Positions 53,198-62,002 are shown, counted from the stretch's first letter. The stretch: DNA of 64,000 nt from Bacteroidales bacterium (GCA_004557185.1 SFEP01000005.1:1-64000), one strand, 5' to 3'. The notes: a model not told the origin generated them from the sequence alone. Made by a program: numbers and translations.

Positions 53198-53231
53198 CAG
53201 CAGGTTGTTCGTGACGAACGGCCTGCTGTTT
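53198..53231 (+). terminator. Terminator after tRNA-Pro copy 1
   Basis: CAGCAGG...CCTGCTG stem followed by TTTCATTT. Confidence 0.65.
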
Positions 53232-53301
53232 CATTTACCACCAAAGGGAAGCCTGCCGCCGCCCCACGCGGGCAGCCTCCCGCCATCAGCACATCCACCT
53301 T

Positions 53302-54261
53302 ATGCACAAGCCATCACTCACTCCGGCACAACGCGAACGCGGCATCTACCGCGTCACACTCTTGGGCAGCCTCGTCAACTTGGTGCTGCTCGTCGGCAAA
53401 TTTGCAGCCGGCCTGCTCGGCCACAGTGCCGCCATGCTGGCCGACGCCGTGCACTCGCTCTCCGATTTCATCACCGACGTGGTAGTACTCTTCTTCGTGC
53501 GGTTGAGCGACAAGCCCTGCGACGAAGACCACGACTTCGGGCACGGAAAATACGAAACGCTGGCCACCGCCATCATCGGCCTCATGCTGGGCGTGGTGGG
53601 CTTAGGCATATTCTACGACGGAGCGCAGAGCGTGTGGCGCTGGTTGGCCGGCGACGTGCTGCCACGCCCCGGCAGCATCGCCCTCTATGCGGCCGCCGCC
53701 TCCATCGTGCTCAAAGAGGGGCTCTACCACTACACCGCCGCACAAGCCCGCTCTCTCGGCAGCAAAGCCATGCTGGCCAACGCCTGGCACCACCGCAGCG
53801 ACGCCCTCTCGAGCATCGGCACGCTGGTGGGCATCGGCGGCGCCATCGTGCTGGGCGAGTCGTGGCGCGTGCTCGACCCCCTCGCGGCCATCGTCGTCAG
53901 CATACTCATCATCAGGGTAGCGGTGCAGATTTTCATACCCTGCATGGAGGAACTTCTTGAAAAGTCGCTGCCGCGCGACGACGAGGACTTCATCATACGC
54001 ACCATCGAGGAGCAGCCCGGCGCCTCTGAGCCGCACAACCTCCGCACCCGCCACATCGGCAACTACTGCGCCATCGACGTGCACTTCCGCATGGACGGCC
54101 GCACCTCGCTCTACGATGCCCACCTCGCCACCCGCGAAATTGAGGACCGCCTGCGCCAACGCTTCGGGCCGCGCACCTTCATCAACACACACGTGGAGCC
54201 CCTGAAGCACCCCACGCAAACCACCGCGCAGCAGCCGTCCGAGGCTCCCAACCAAGCGTAA
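53302..54261 (+). CDS. Cation diffusion facilitator (CDF) family transporter
   Basis: A 319-residue inner-membrane metal/proton antiporter with six membrane segments and a C-terminal cytosolic domain. The transport-site residues are visible: Asp48 and Asp55 around ADAVHSLSD, and His163/Asp167 in HHRSDA, plus HDFGHGKYE after segment two. The H-x3-D pair in TM5 suggests zinc or iron/zinc; selectivity is uncertain. The gene stands between two identical tRNA-Pro genes and appears to depend on read-through or an unseen promoter. Confidence 0.9.
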   Translation: MHKPSLTPAQRERGIYRVTLLGSLVNLVLLVGKFAAGLLGHSAAMLADAVHSLSDFITDVVVLFFVRLSDKPCDEDHDFGHGKYETLATAIIGLMLGVVGLGIFYDGAQSVWRWLAGDVLPRPGSIALYAAAASIVLKEGLYHYTAAQARSLGSKAMLANAWHHRSDALSSIGTLVGIGGAIVLGESWRVLDPLAAIVVSILIIRVAVQIFIPCMEELLEKSLPRDDEDFIIRTIEEQPGASEPHNLRTRHIGNYCAIDVHFRMDGRTSLYDAHLATREIEDRLRQRFGPRTFINTHVEPLKHPTQTTAQQPSEAPNQA

Positions 54262-54315
54262 CGCCCCGCCGGCACCCCGTTTTTGCCAAAATATTGCAGT
54301 TTTTCGCCGAAACGC

Positions 54316-54346
54316 TTTGCCAGTTCAATCATAAGCCCTACTTTTG
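54316..54346 (+). promoter_or_regulatory. Promoter of tRNA-Pro copy 2
   Basis: TTTG (54316-54319), exactly 19 nt, TACTTTTG (54339-54346). Confidence 0.75.
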
Positions 54347-54357
54347 CATCCGCAATT

Positions 54358-54432
54358 CGGGGTGTAGCTCAGCCCGGTTAGAGTACGCGTCTGGGGGGCG
54401 TGTGGTCGCTGGTTCGAATCCAGTCACCCCGA
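54358..54432 (+). tRNA. tRNA-Pro (GGG), copy 2
   Basis: Identical to the copy at 53112, with the same GCAATTC/GAATTGC flanks that extend the acceptor stem in the precursor. Confidence 0.93.
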
Positions 54433-54442
54433 CTGAATTGCC

Positions 54443-54478
54443 GGAGGATGTCTTCAAGCAAGACGTCCTCCTTTTTTT
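54443..54478 (+). terminator. Terminator after tRNA-Pro copy 2
   Basis: GGAGGATGTCTT / AGACGTCCTCC stem followed by seven T. Confidence 0.85.
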
Positions 54479-54597
54479 GTGCCTTCACGCAAAAGGGGCA
54501 GAGCCGCGGAGGGGAAAACGACTGCCGCGGGGCGTTCTATTTCATTTTTTAGGCAATATTGCCCTTTTTGTGAAATAGGAAAGGCTGCGCGGGGCAA

Positions 54598-54626
54598 AGA
54601 AAAGGCTGCGCGGGGGAGCGCAGCCT
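54598..54626 (-). terminator. Terminator of the glycosyltransferase gene
   Basis: On the minus strand, AGGCTGCGC / GCGCAGCCT followed by TTTTCTTT, 44 bp beyond the stop. Confidence 0.75.
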
Positions 54627-54669
54627 GGGGGGTGTGTTCTTTATATATAATAAGGAGGGGCGGGCGACG

Positions 54670-55386
54670 TCAGATTTTGTCGAGCCCCTTGGTGAACTTC
54701 AGGAAATAGTATTTCAGCGGATTTTTGTATTTGAGTTGCTTCCAGGGTCGGCTCTGGTGCGGACGGTGCACCACGGGCAGGCAGGTGAAGAGGTAGTTGC
54801 GGAAGCCATGACGCAGGGCCTCGTGCGAAATGGTGACGTCGTACCAGTTTTTGGTTTCGTCGAGTTCGTCAAACGAGTAGGCCGCGAGGAAACGCGGGGT
54901 GAGCAGCGAGCAGCAAAAGCTGCAGTGCTTCTTCACATCCACCACACGGTTCTCCCAGCCACGGGCATAGCCGTAGGGATAGTTGATGACGCCGCGCTCG
55001 TCAACGGTGACGGAGGCTGCTATGGCGCAGTCGTCGCGCTCGGCTGCCCCCTCGTAGAGGCGTTGCAAGGTGTCGCTGTTGACGGTGACGTCGCTCTCCA
55101 CAATGCACAGTGCCTCGTCGGCTTCGAGCGCCTCGCGCTGTGCCGTTCGTAGCACCAGCAGGTAGTTGGGCGAGGGGTGCATGGTGAGGTCGCTCAGGTT
55201 GACGAGCGTAAATCCCATCTGTGCGGCGGCCTCTTCCAGTCGCGCGGTGTTTTCAGGCGTGGAGAAGTCGTTGTAGACAATATACGTGTAGGGTACGCCG
55301 AGGTTGCTCTGCAGCACGCTCTCAATGGTGCGCAGCGACGACTCGATGGAGTCTTTTACGGGCGTAATGATGCGAAGTCCTTTCAT
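54670..55386 (-). CDS. Glycosyltransferase family 2-like protein
   Basis: A 238-residue cytosolic or membrane-associated GT-A enzyme. The ATG at 55386 gives MKGLRIITPVKDSIESSLRTIESVL, followed by YIVYNDFSTPEN (nucleotide-binding strand) and a probable DxD-like CIVESDVTVN. No membrane segment is evident. The donor, acceptor and pathway are unknown; no glycan cluster surrounds it. Confidence 0.8.
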   Translation of the reverse strand: MKGLRIITPVKDSIESSLRTIESVLQSNLGVPYTYIVYNDFSTPENTARLEEAAAQMGFTLVNLSDLTMHPSPNYLLVLRTAQREALEADEALCIVESDVTVNSDTLQRLYEGAAERDDCAIAASVTVDERGVINYPYGYARGWENRVVDVKKHCSFCCSLLTPRFLAAYSFDELDETKNWYDVTISHEALRHGFRNYLFTCLPVVHRPHQSRPWKQLKYKNPLKYYFLKFTKGLDKI

Positions 55387-55464
55387 AGAGCAAAGAGGTG
55401 GCCTGCCCCTATGCGGGCACATCAGCGAGGCGCGCACCGGGCAGGCAGCGTAAGGTTACAGGAG

Positions 55465-55472
55465 CAAAATTA
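55465..55472 (-). promoter_or_regulatory. -7 box for the glycosyltransferase
   Basis: TAATTTTG on the minus strand, 78 nt before the ATG. The rest of the gap from 55473 to 55681 shows no gene. Confidence 0.45.
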
Positions 55473-55681
55473 ACCATTTTCTGCCATAGCATCTCTATAC
55501 CGCTGCCAAAAATGCGCCGTGCGGGGTGCAAAGCCCGCCCACGGACTCGAAGTTTCCGCTCGCGCAGCACAGCTGCCATGCGCGGCGGACGAACGAGGTG
55601 CCGTGGAGAGGAAATACACGCTTGGTGTCCCATAAATTACGTAGCGCCCCGTTTCAACCCTCAGCCGCCGCGCAAAAAATA

Positions 55682-55858
55682 GATGCTACGTAAAAAAGTT
55701 TACGAACGACGTGATATTTTTTACGTACGACGTGATATTTTTTACGTAGCACCCCGTTTCAACGGGAAGCCGCCGCGCAAAAAACAGATGCCGTGGGAAA
55801 AAGTTTCCACGGCGGGGAAACTTTTTCCCACGGCTGGGGATTTTTCTTCCACGGCATC
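55682..55858. repeat. Composite intergenic element, locus IV (B then A)
   Basis: Cassette B (55682-55753) has units at 55685, 55706 and 55727; units two and three are identical. The spacer is 55754-55786 (GCCGCCGCGC, A-run). Cassette A (55787-55858) has units at 55790, 55811 and 55832 with intact GATGCC/GGCATC ends. Its third unit (GGCTGGGGATTTTT...) matches the third unit of locus I almost exactly. Confidence 0.92.
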
Positions 55859-56165
55859 CCGTTGACTTGCCTGATTTTACGATACACTTTTTCCCTGCAT
55901 TATCTGAAACAGTAGACAGCCTGTTGAGGGCTATACGGATGACATAGACAGGTCATGGCCCGCCCGGCTGGCAAAGGCGCGGGCCGCATTGAATGGGATG
56001 CTGTGAAGGCCGACGCGCACGGCATCTATTTTGCCCTACCCCACAATGGCTCTGCACGGGCCGCCCACGCGTGGCGGTGGTGCCGGCATGCCGTTTGGCA
56101 GGGCCCCGAGGGCGATGCTTGGGGCGAAATGCTGCGGGGAGTGCGCGCGGGAGAGGGCTTTTTCT
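55859..56165. other. Region upstream of aroA
   Basis: An in-frame extension of aroA is open from 55955, but it precedes the probable promoter and does not resemble EPSP synthase. No other feature recognised. Confidence 0.45.
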
Positions 56166-56173
56166 TAAATTTG
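56166..56173 (+). promoter_or_regulatory. -7 box for aroA
   Basis: TAAATTTG, 27 nt before the ATG at 56201. No clear -33 element. Confidence 0.5.
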
Positions 56174-56200
56174 CAGCACACAACTAAACGCCACCGCCTT

Positions 56201-57466
56201 ATGTCCACCCCCCACCTTGCCGAAGTGACCCTGCCGCCACGCCTGCGCACCACGGTGTGCCTGCCTGGTTCGAAGAGCCTGAGCAACCGCGCTCTGCTGC
56301 TCGATGCCCTTGCGGGCCGAGGCGGCGGTGTGCGCCACGTGTCGCAGTGCGACGACACCGACGTGATGCTGGCTGCGCTTGACTCGCTGCCCGAGGTCAT
56401 CGACATCGGCGCGGCAGGCACGGCCATGCGTTTCCTCACAGCTTTTCTGGCCGCCACGCCCTGCGGCACGCACCTCCTTACGGGCACGCAGCGCATGCAG
56501 GAGCGGCCCATCGGCGTACTGGTGGAGGCGCTGCGCACGCTGGGGGCCGAAATAGACTATGCGGGTCGCGAGGGCTTTCCGCCCCTGCGCATCACAGGGC
56601 GCACGCTGGCCGGAGGCCACATCAGCATACCCGCCAGTGTGAGTTCGCAGTACATCTCGGCCTTGCTCATGACGGGCCCCGTGCTGCGCCACGGCCTGAC
56701 GCTCACGCTCACGGGCAGCATCATTTCGCGCCCCTACATCGACATGACGCTCACCCTGATGCGCCACTACGGTGCCTCGGTGCAGTGGACCGACGCGCAC
56801 ACGCTGCACGCCGAGGGGGGCGGCTACCGCAGCGGCACCGTCTACGACGTGGAGGCCGACTGGAGCGCCGCCTCCTACTGGTATGAAATGGTGGCGCTGA
56901 GCCCCGATGCCGACGCCATGGTGCACTTGCCCCGCCTCTATGCCGACAGCGCGCAGGGCGATGCGGCCGTGGCACGCCTCTTTGAGCCCCTGGGGGTGGC
57001 CACACGCTTTGAGCCCGAGGGCGGCGTGACGCTGACGAAGGCATGCTCTGCGCCCTGTGTGGACGTGCCCTATGTGCACGACCTCACAAGCCAGCCCGAC
57101 TTGGCGCAGACGCTGGTGGTGACGTGCGCCATGCTGCGCAAGCCTTTCCGCCTGACGGGGCTGCGCACGCTGCGCATCAAGGAAACCGACCGCATGGCCG
57201 CCCTGCAGGCTGAACTGGCCAAATTCGGCGTAGCGCTGCAGGCTGAGGGCGACGAGGCGCTCTACGTGGAGCATTACGCCCCCGACGCCCCGCGCTACGA
57301 CGGCCGCCCCATTGCCACCTACCACGACCACCGCATGGCCATGGCCTTTGCCCCCGCCGCGCTGGTGTGCGGCCCTGTGACCATCAGCCATGCTGAAGTG
57401 GTGAGCAAGAGTTATCCCACCTATTGGCAGCACCTTCGTGCCCTTGGGGGCGTGGGTGAGCCTTAA
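56201..57466 (+). CDS. aroA: 3-phosphoshikimate 1-carboxyvinyltransferase
   Basis: A 421-residue cytosolic enzyme (EPSP synthase) of the shikimate pathway that joins PEP to shikimate-3-phosphate. The ATG at 56201 gives MSTPHLAEVTL. LPGSKSLSNRALLL (substrate-binding Lys, Ser, Arg), DIGAAGTAMRFLTAFLA, the SSQYISALLM loop and RIKETDRMAAL are all present, and YHDHRMAMAFAPAAL closes the second domain. The length is typical. A small membrane-protein gene follows after 16 bp. Confidence 0.95.
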   Translation: MSTPHLAEVTLPPRLRTTVCLPGSKSLSNRALLLDALAGRGGGVRHVSQCDDTDVMLAALDSLPEVIDIGAAGTAMRFLTAFLAATPCGTHLLTGTQRMQERPIGVLVEALRTLGAEIDYAGREGFPPLRITGRTLAGGHISIPASVSSQYISALLMTGPVLRHGLTLTLTGSIISRPYIDMTLTLMRHYGASVQWTDAHTLHAEGGGYRSGTVYDVEADWSAASYWYEMVALSPDADAMVHLPRLYADSAQGDAAVARLFEPLGVATRFEPEGGVTLTKACSAPCVDVPYVHDLTSQPDLAQTLVVTCAMLRKPFRLTGLRTLRIKETDRMAALQAELAKFGVALQAEGDEALYVEHYAPDAPRYDGRPIATYHDHRMAMAFAPAALVCGPVTISHAEVVSKSYPTYWQHLRALGGVGEP

Positions 57467-57482
57467 ATCACTGTTTGTCCTT

Positions 57483-57917
57483 ATGTTTCTGCACCCCCTT
57501 ATCACCCTGCCGGCCTACGGCATCATGCTCGTTGCCATGCTGCTGCTGGCCGTGGTGGCCTACGCCACCGACCGCCTGCGCCGCTACTTCTATCCGCCAC
57601 CACCCAACGAACCCGCTCCGAAGCCGCGGCCCGAGGGCTGCTGCGGGCAGCACGAGGTGTGCGAAAAGGAGAGTCTGCTGGCCGCTGTGAGCCAGGACAT
57701 CGTCTACTACGACGACGAGGAACTGGACCGTTTCCGTGGCCGCGAGAGCCACTGCTACACGCCGCAGGAGGTGGAGGAGTTTGAAGAGATTCTCACCACC
57801 ATGCGCGACGACGAGGTGGCCGGCTGGGTGCGCTCGCTGCAACTGCGTGGCGTGGCGCTGCCCGACGACCTGAAGGACCAGGTGCTGCTCATCGTGGGCG
57901 AACGGCGCGGCAGCTGA
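57483..57917 (+). CDS. Small single-pass membrane protein with Cys motif
   Basis: A 144-residue protein. The ATG at 57483 gives MFLHPLITLPAYGIMLVAMLLLAVVAYATDRLRRYFY, one membrane anchor. A GTG at 57438 would overlap aroA. After a proline linker comes GCCGQHEVCEKESLL, then an acidic helical domain (YYDDEELDRF, EVEEFEEILTTM). The closely spaced cysteines and histidine could bind a metal. It probably shares a message with aroA. Function unknown. Confidence 0.7.
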   Translation: MFLHPLITLPAYGIMLVAMLLLAVVAYATDRLRRYFYPPPPNEPAPKPRPEGCCGQHEVCEKESLLAAVSQDIVYYDDEELDRFRGRESHCYTPQEVEEFEEILTTMRDDEVAGWVRSLQLRGVALPDDLKDQVLLIVGERRGS

Positions 57918-57951
57918 ACGCTCTGCTGGCAGCAGGATGGGCGCGAAGGCT

Positions 57952-58098
57952 GCCTATTCCCTCAATATCAACATCCAAGGCGGGAGATTTTCTGCCTTTT
58001 CCATTTTCATCAAAACAAAAAGCTCTCCGGTTTCGGCCTATTCCTTATATATCAGCCTCCAAGTAGGGAGGTTTTCTGCCAATTCCTATTTATTCTAA
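57952..58098. repeat. 42/84-bp periodic repeat
   Basis: GCCTATTCC, GCCTTTTCC, GCCTATTCC and GCCAATTCC start at 57952, 57994, 58036 and 58078, exactly 42 bp apart. Between the first and third sets, TCCAAG..GGGAG.TTTTCTGCC recurs 84 bp apart. It lies upstream of the ABC permease, in its likely leader. Confidence 0.75.
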
Positions 58099-58144
58099 CC
58101 CCGGCGTGCCGGCCCTTCAGCCGCCGCCACATTTTCCACACCCT

Positions 58145-58951
58145 GTGTTCGACATTCTGCATTACACCTTTTTCCAGCATGCCTTGCTGGGTGCGCTGCT
58201 GGCCTCGGTGCTCTGCGCCGTGGTGGGCACGTATGTGGTGACGCGCCGCCTCGTGATAGTGGGCGGCGGCATGGCTCACGCCTCGCTTGGCGGCGTGGGC
58301 ATGGGTGCTTATTTCGGTTTCTCGCCCCTGTGCGGCGCCGCACTCTTTGCCTTAGTGGCCGGTGGCGTGATGCGCTGGCTGGCAGGCCGCAGAGCGGTGC
58401 GTGAGGACTCGGCCGTGGCCATGCTCTGGACGGCAGGCATGGCGGTGGGCATCATGTTCGCTTACCTGGCCCCGGGCTTCATGACCGACCTTCCGTCGTA
58501 CCTCTTTGGCAACGTGCTGGGCATTGGCGGCACCGACCTCTGGTTGCTGGGCTGCCTGACGCTGGTGGCCGCGGGCCTCTATGCCGTGGCACGCCGCTGC
58601 ATCGAAGCCGTGGCCTGCGACCCCGACTTTGCCCGCACTCAGGGTCTGCCCGTGCGCTGCGTGGAGTATGGCATGACGGCGCTCATGGCACTCGCCGTGG
58701 TGGGCTGCCTGCACATGGTGGGCGTGGTGATGGTGGTGTCGCTGCTCAGCGTGCCGCAACTCACGGCGGGCCTCTTTGCCCGCAGCTACGGGCAAATGGT
58801 GTGGCTGTCGGCCCTCGTGGGCTACGCCGGCTGCGTGGGGGGCCTGTGGCTGTCGTACGTGGCCGATATTCCCAGCGGTGCCTCCATCATTCTGGTGAGC
58901 ATCGGCATTTACGCCCTGCTGCGTGCAATAAAAAGCGTGCTGCCACGTTAA
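58145..58951 (+). CDS. Zinc/manganese-type ABC transporter permease
   Basis: A 268-residue inner-membrane permease of the ABC-3 family (ZnuB/MntB-like) with about eight hydrophobic segments. The GTG at 58145 (VFDILHYTFFQHALLGALLAS) gives the usual family N-terminus; another GTG at 58106 is in frame. GTYVVTRRLVIVGGGMAHASLGGVG, GTDLWLLG and the C-terminal LSVPQLTAGLFA are characteristic. The ATPase and binding-protein genes are not adjacent. Confidence 0.88.
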   Translation: MFDILHYTFFQHALLGALLASVLCAVVGTYVVTRRLVIVGGGMAHASLGGVGMGAYFGFSPLCGAALFALVAGGVMRWLAGRRAVREDSAVAMLWTAGMAVGIMFAYLAPGFMTDLPSYLFGNVLGIGGTDLWLLGCLTLVAAGLYAVARRCIEAVACDPDFARTQGLPVRCVEYGMTALMALAVVGCLHMVGVVMVVSLLSVPQLTAGLFARSYGQMVWLSALVGYAGCVGGLWLSYVADIPSGASIILVSIGIYALLRAIKSVLPR

Positions 58952-59011
58952 ATCCCATACGGCCTGCCCTCGGGCATCCGTCCTCACACATTTCCCTACG
59001 AACTCTGAGCG

Positions 59012-61927
59012 ATGCGCCATTTCACCCGTTTGCTGCTACTCATCGTGCTGCCCGCAGCCCTCATGCTGTCGTGTTCTACGAAAAAGAACACGGCACAGAC
59101 GCGCAGGTGGCATGCCTTCACGGCGCGCTTCAACACCTACTTCAACGGGCACGAGGCTTTCGTGGCTGGCGAACAGGCCAAGCAGGAGGGGCACACCGAC
59201 GACTTCACTGAACTCCTGCCCGTGTTCTACGTGAGTCAGGAGAAATCGCGCACCCTGGGCAAAACGAACTACGAAACGGCCATCACAAAGTGCCAGAAGG
59301 CCATACAGTTGCACTCCATCAAGAAGCGGCCGCAGGTGAGCGCAAGCAAACGGCAGAACCCCAAAACGAGGGCCTACTTGCAGCGCAAGGAGTTTAACCC
59401 GTTTCTGAAACACGCATGGCTGCTCATGGGGCAGGCACAGTTTGAAAAAGGGGAGTTCCTCGAAGCCGCCACCACCTTTGCCTACATTGCCCGCCTCTAC
59501 GCCGCCGAGCCCTTGGTGGCCTCCGAGGCCCGCCTGTGGCTGGCGCGCTGCTACAGCCAGACGTCATGGTTCTACGACGCTGAGGAGGCGCTGGGCAGGG
59601 TGCGCCGCGACAGCACCACCCGCCGCTTGCTGCGCCAGGCCGACGTGACGCAGGCCGACATGCTGCTGCGCCAAGGTCGCTTGCAGGAGGCCCTGCCCTA
59701 TCTGCAGCGCACGGCACGCTACGCCCGGCCCAAGGTGCAGAAGGCCCGCATGTACTACCTGCTGGGGCAGGTGAACCACCGCCTGGGGCAGCACGACGCG
59801 GCCTACAAGGCGCTACGCAAATGCGAAAGGCTCAGTCCGCCCTTCCAGTTGGCCTTCAACGCCCGCATCCTGCAAACCGAGGTGCTGGCGCAGGATGCCC
59901 GCTCGGAACGCAAAATGATAACCCGCCTCAAACGCATGGCGCGGCAGGAGAACAACAAGGATTACCTGGACCAAGTGTATTTTGCCCTGGGCAATATATA
60001 TATGGTGCAGAAGGACACGGCGCAGGCCATTGTGGCCTACGAGAAAGGCCGCGCCAAGGGCACCCGCAGCGGGGTGGAGAAGGGGATGCTACTGCTGCGC
60101 CTGGCCGAGGTCTACTGGGAGCAGCGCCGTTTCTCACTGGCGCAGAAATGCTACACCGAGGCCCTGGGCATGATCGACAAAACGCGTTCGGGCTACGAGC
60201 AGGCCACACACCGCTCGAAGGTGCTCGACAAGTTGGTGCCCCACACCGAAGCCATACACCTGCAGGACAGTTTGCTGGCACTCGCCGTGATGAGCGAGGC
60301 CGACCGCAACGCAGCCATCGACCGCCAAATAGAAATACTGAAACGCAAGGAGGCGGAGGAGAAACGAGCCCGAGCCGACTCGGCAGCACAGGCCCGCGCC
60401 GCACAGAACGGGCAGGGCAACAACGACCGACCCGGAGGCGACAACCCGCAGCAGAACACCTCGCAGAAGAAGGACGGCGCATGGTACTTCTACAACCCCA
60501 TGCTGGTGATGCAGGGAAAGCAGGACTTCAAGAAATACTGGGGCAAACGCGCCAACGAGGACAACTGGCGACGCTCTGACAAAAGCGTGGTGCGACTGGA
60601 CGACGAGGAGGGCTTCGACTATGCCGCCGACGACTCGCTGCAAACGGCAGCCGACTCGCTGCAGCAACACACCGACGAGGAGGAGAACAAAGGCCCCGCC
60701 GAAGCCGCCGACGACCCTCACAAACGGGAATACTACATGGCGCAAATCCCCTTCAGCCCCGAGGCTAAGGCCGAGGCTCACGCCGTGCTGAGCGAAAGCC
60801 TCTTTGCCGCAGGCATCATCGAGAAGGACGACTTGGCTGACTTCCCGCTGGCCGAGCAAACGCTGCAACGCCTGGTGCGCTCCTACCCCGACTTTGAGCA
60901 GCGCGGCGACGCCTTCTACCACTTGTTCCTGCTCTACTCGCGCTGGGGGCGCCACAGCGAGGCCAATGCCATGCGTGACTCGCTGGCCTGGCTCTACCCG
61001 CAGCACGAGCAAACGCCTGTCATCACCGCCCCCGACTTTGAATACCGTGCCCGCTTCGGCCGTGAAATAGAGGACTCGCTCTACACGCTCACCTACAAGG
61101 CTTACCGCGCACGGCAGAACGCCCAGGTGGCAGCCTACTACGCCGAGAGCACCGACTCCTGGCCCAAAGGTGCCAACCGTCCGAAGTTTATGCTGTTGCA
61201 CGTGCTGAGCCGCCTGCACACGGCCGACGCCAAAACGCTGGCCGCCGAGCTGCGCGAACTCCTGCAGCAGTATCCCGAAAGCGACGTGAGCGAAATGGCG
61301 GGCATGCTGGCCAAGGGCCTCGAGGCCGGACGCCAGATAGGCACGGGCACCTTCGACATCGGCTCGCTCTGGAGCCGCCGCACCGCAACCGCCGACAGCA
61401 CCATGGCGGGGGCACTGGCCGCGCAGCAGTTTACGGCCGAACGCACCACGCCCTTTGCCTGCGTCATAGCCTACCCCACCGACTCGCTCGACACCAACAC
61501 GCTGCTCTACGAGATGGCGCACTTCAACTTCAGCACCTTCGTGGTGCGGGGCTTCGACATGCAGGTGCAGCACGAGCAGGGCCTCTCGCAGTTTGCCGTC
61601 ACGGGCTTCCAGTCGTACGACGAGGCCCACGCCTATGCCCAGCGCCTCTACGCCGCGCCGCACCTCAGGCCGCTGCTCTCCAAGGCGCGCCTCGTGCTCA
61701 TCTCGGCCAACAACCTCAAACTGCTCGGCACGCGCTTCAGCTACGACGACTACAAACGCTTCTTCGACGAACATTTTGCCCCCATCGAGCCCGATCCCTC
61801 GCTGCCCATCGAGCAACAGGCTCCCGTGAAGCAAATATACGAGGACGAGCTCACGCCCGAACAACTGCAGCAACTGCAGCAGAAGAAGGAGGACACCGAC
61901 GATGACGACGAGGGCGAATGGTATTGA
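59012..61927 (+). CDS. sprE: Type IX secretion/gliding lipoprotein SprE (PorW)
   Basis: A 971-residue TPR lipoprotein. The lipobox is LMLSC (Cys21). The N-terminal part (RWHAFTARFNTYFNGHEAF) is the SprE/PorW signature. TPR-type helices span about residues 145-440 (AWLLMGQAQFEKGEFLEAATTFAYI, YFALGNIYMVQKDTAQAIVAYEKG). A polar linker rich in Q, N and K is followed by DGAWYFYNPMLVMQGK, and the C-terminal half holds more helices. It acts in the periplasm with the outer-membrane type IX machinery. Confidence 0.88.
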   Translation: MRHFTRLLLLIVLPAALMLSCSTKKNTAQTRRWHAFTARFNTYFNGHEAFVAGEQAKQEGHTDDFTELLPVFYVSQEKSRTLGKTNYETAITKCQKAIQLHSIKKRPQVSASKRQNPKTRAYLQRKEFNPFLKHAWLLMGQAQFEKGEFLEAATTFAYIARLYAAEPLVASEARLWLARCYSQTSWFYDAEEALGRVRRDSTTRRLLRQADVTQADMLLRQGRLQEALPYLQRTARYARPKVQKARMYYLLGQVNHRLGQHDAAYKALRKCERLSPPFQLAFNARILQTEVLAQDARSERKMITRLKRMARQENNKDYLDQVYFALGNIYMVQKDTAQAIVAYEKGRAKGTRSGVEKGMLLLRLAEVYWEQRRFSLAQKCYTEALGMIDKTRSGYEQATHRSKVLDKLVPHTEAIHLQDSLLALAVMSEADRNAAIDRQIEILKRKEAEEKRARADSAAQARAAQNGQGNNDRPGGDNPQQNTSQKKDGAWYFYNPMLVMQGKQDFKKYWGKRANEDNWRRSDKSVVRLDDEEGFDYAADDSLQTAADSLQQHTDEEENKGPAEAADDPHKREYYMAQIPFSPEAKAEAHAVLSESLFAAGIIEKDDLADFPLAEQTLQRLVRSYPDFEQRGDAFYHLFLLYSRWGRHSEANAMRDSLAWLYPQHEQTPVITAPDFEYRARFGREIEDSLYTLTYKAYRARQNAQVAAYYAESTDSWPKGANRPKFMLLHVLSRLHTADAKTLAAELRELLQQYPESDVSEMAGMLAKGLEAGRQIGTGTFDIGSLWSRRTATADSTMAGALAAQQFTAERTTPFACVIAYPTDSLDTNTLLYEMAHFNFSTFVVRGFDMQVQHEQGLSQFAVTGFQSYDEAHAYAQRLYAAPHLRPLLSKARLVLISANNLKLLGTRFSYDDYKRFFDEHFAPIEPDPSLPIEQQAPVKQIYEDELTPEQLQQLQQKKEDTDDDDEGEWY

Positions 61928-61968
61928 AGCCACCACGCCTATAATGGAGCATATCCCAAAAGTTTTCG

Positions 61969-61976
61969 TAACTTTG
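61969..61976 (+). promoter_or_regulatory. -7 box for glyS
   Basis: TAACTTTGC, 26 nt before the ATG at 62003. Confidence 0.55.
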
Positions 61977-62002
61977 CAGCCAAATTTTTACAACTCAGCA
62001 TT

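Noticed and set aside
53104..54442. Integrative element with tRNA-Pro attachment site
   Set aside because: No integrase or phage gene lies between the tRNAs, and only one CDF gene is enclosed.
55955..56200. Extended N-terminus of AroA
   Set aside because: The extension precedes the -7 box at 56166 and does not resemble EPSP synthase. MSTPHLAEV at 56201 gives a normal length.
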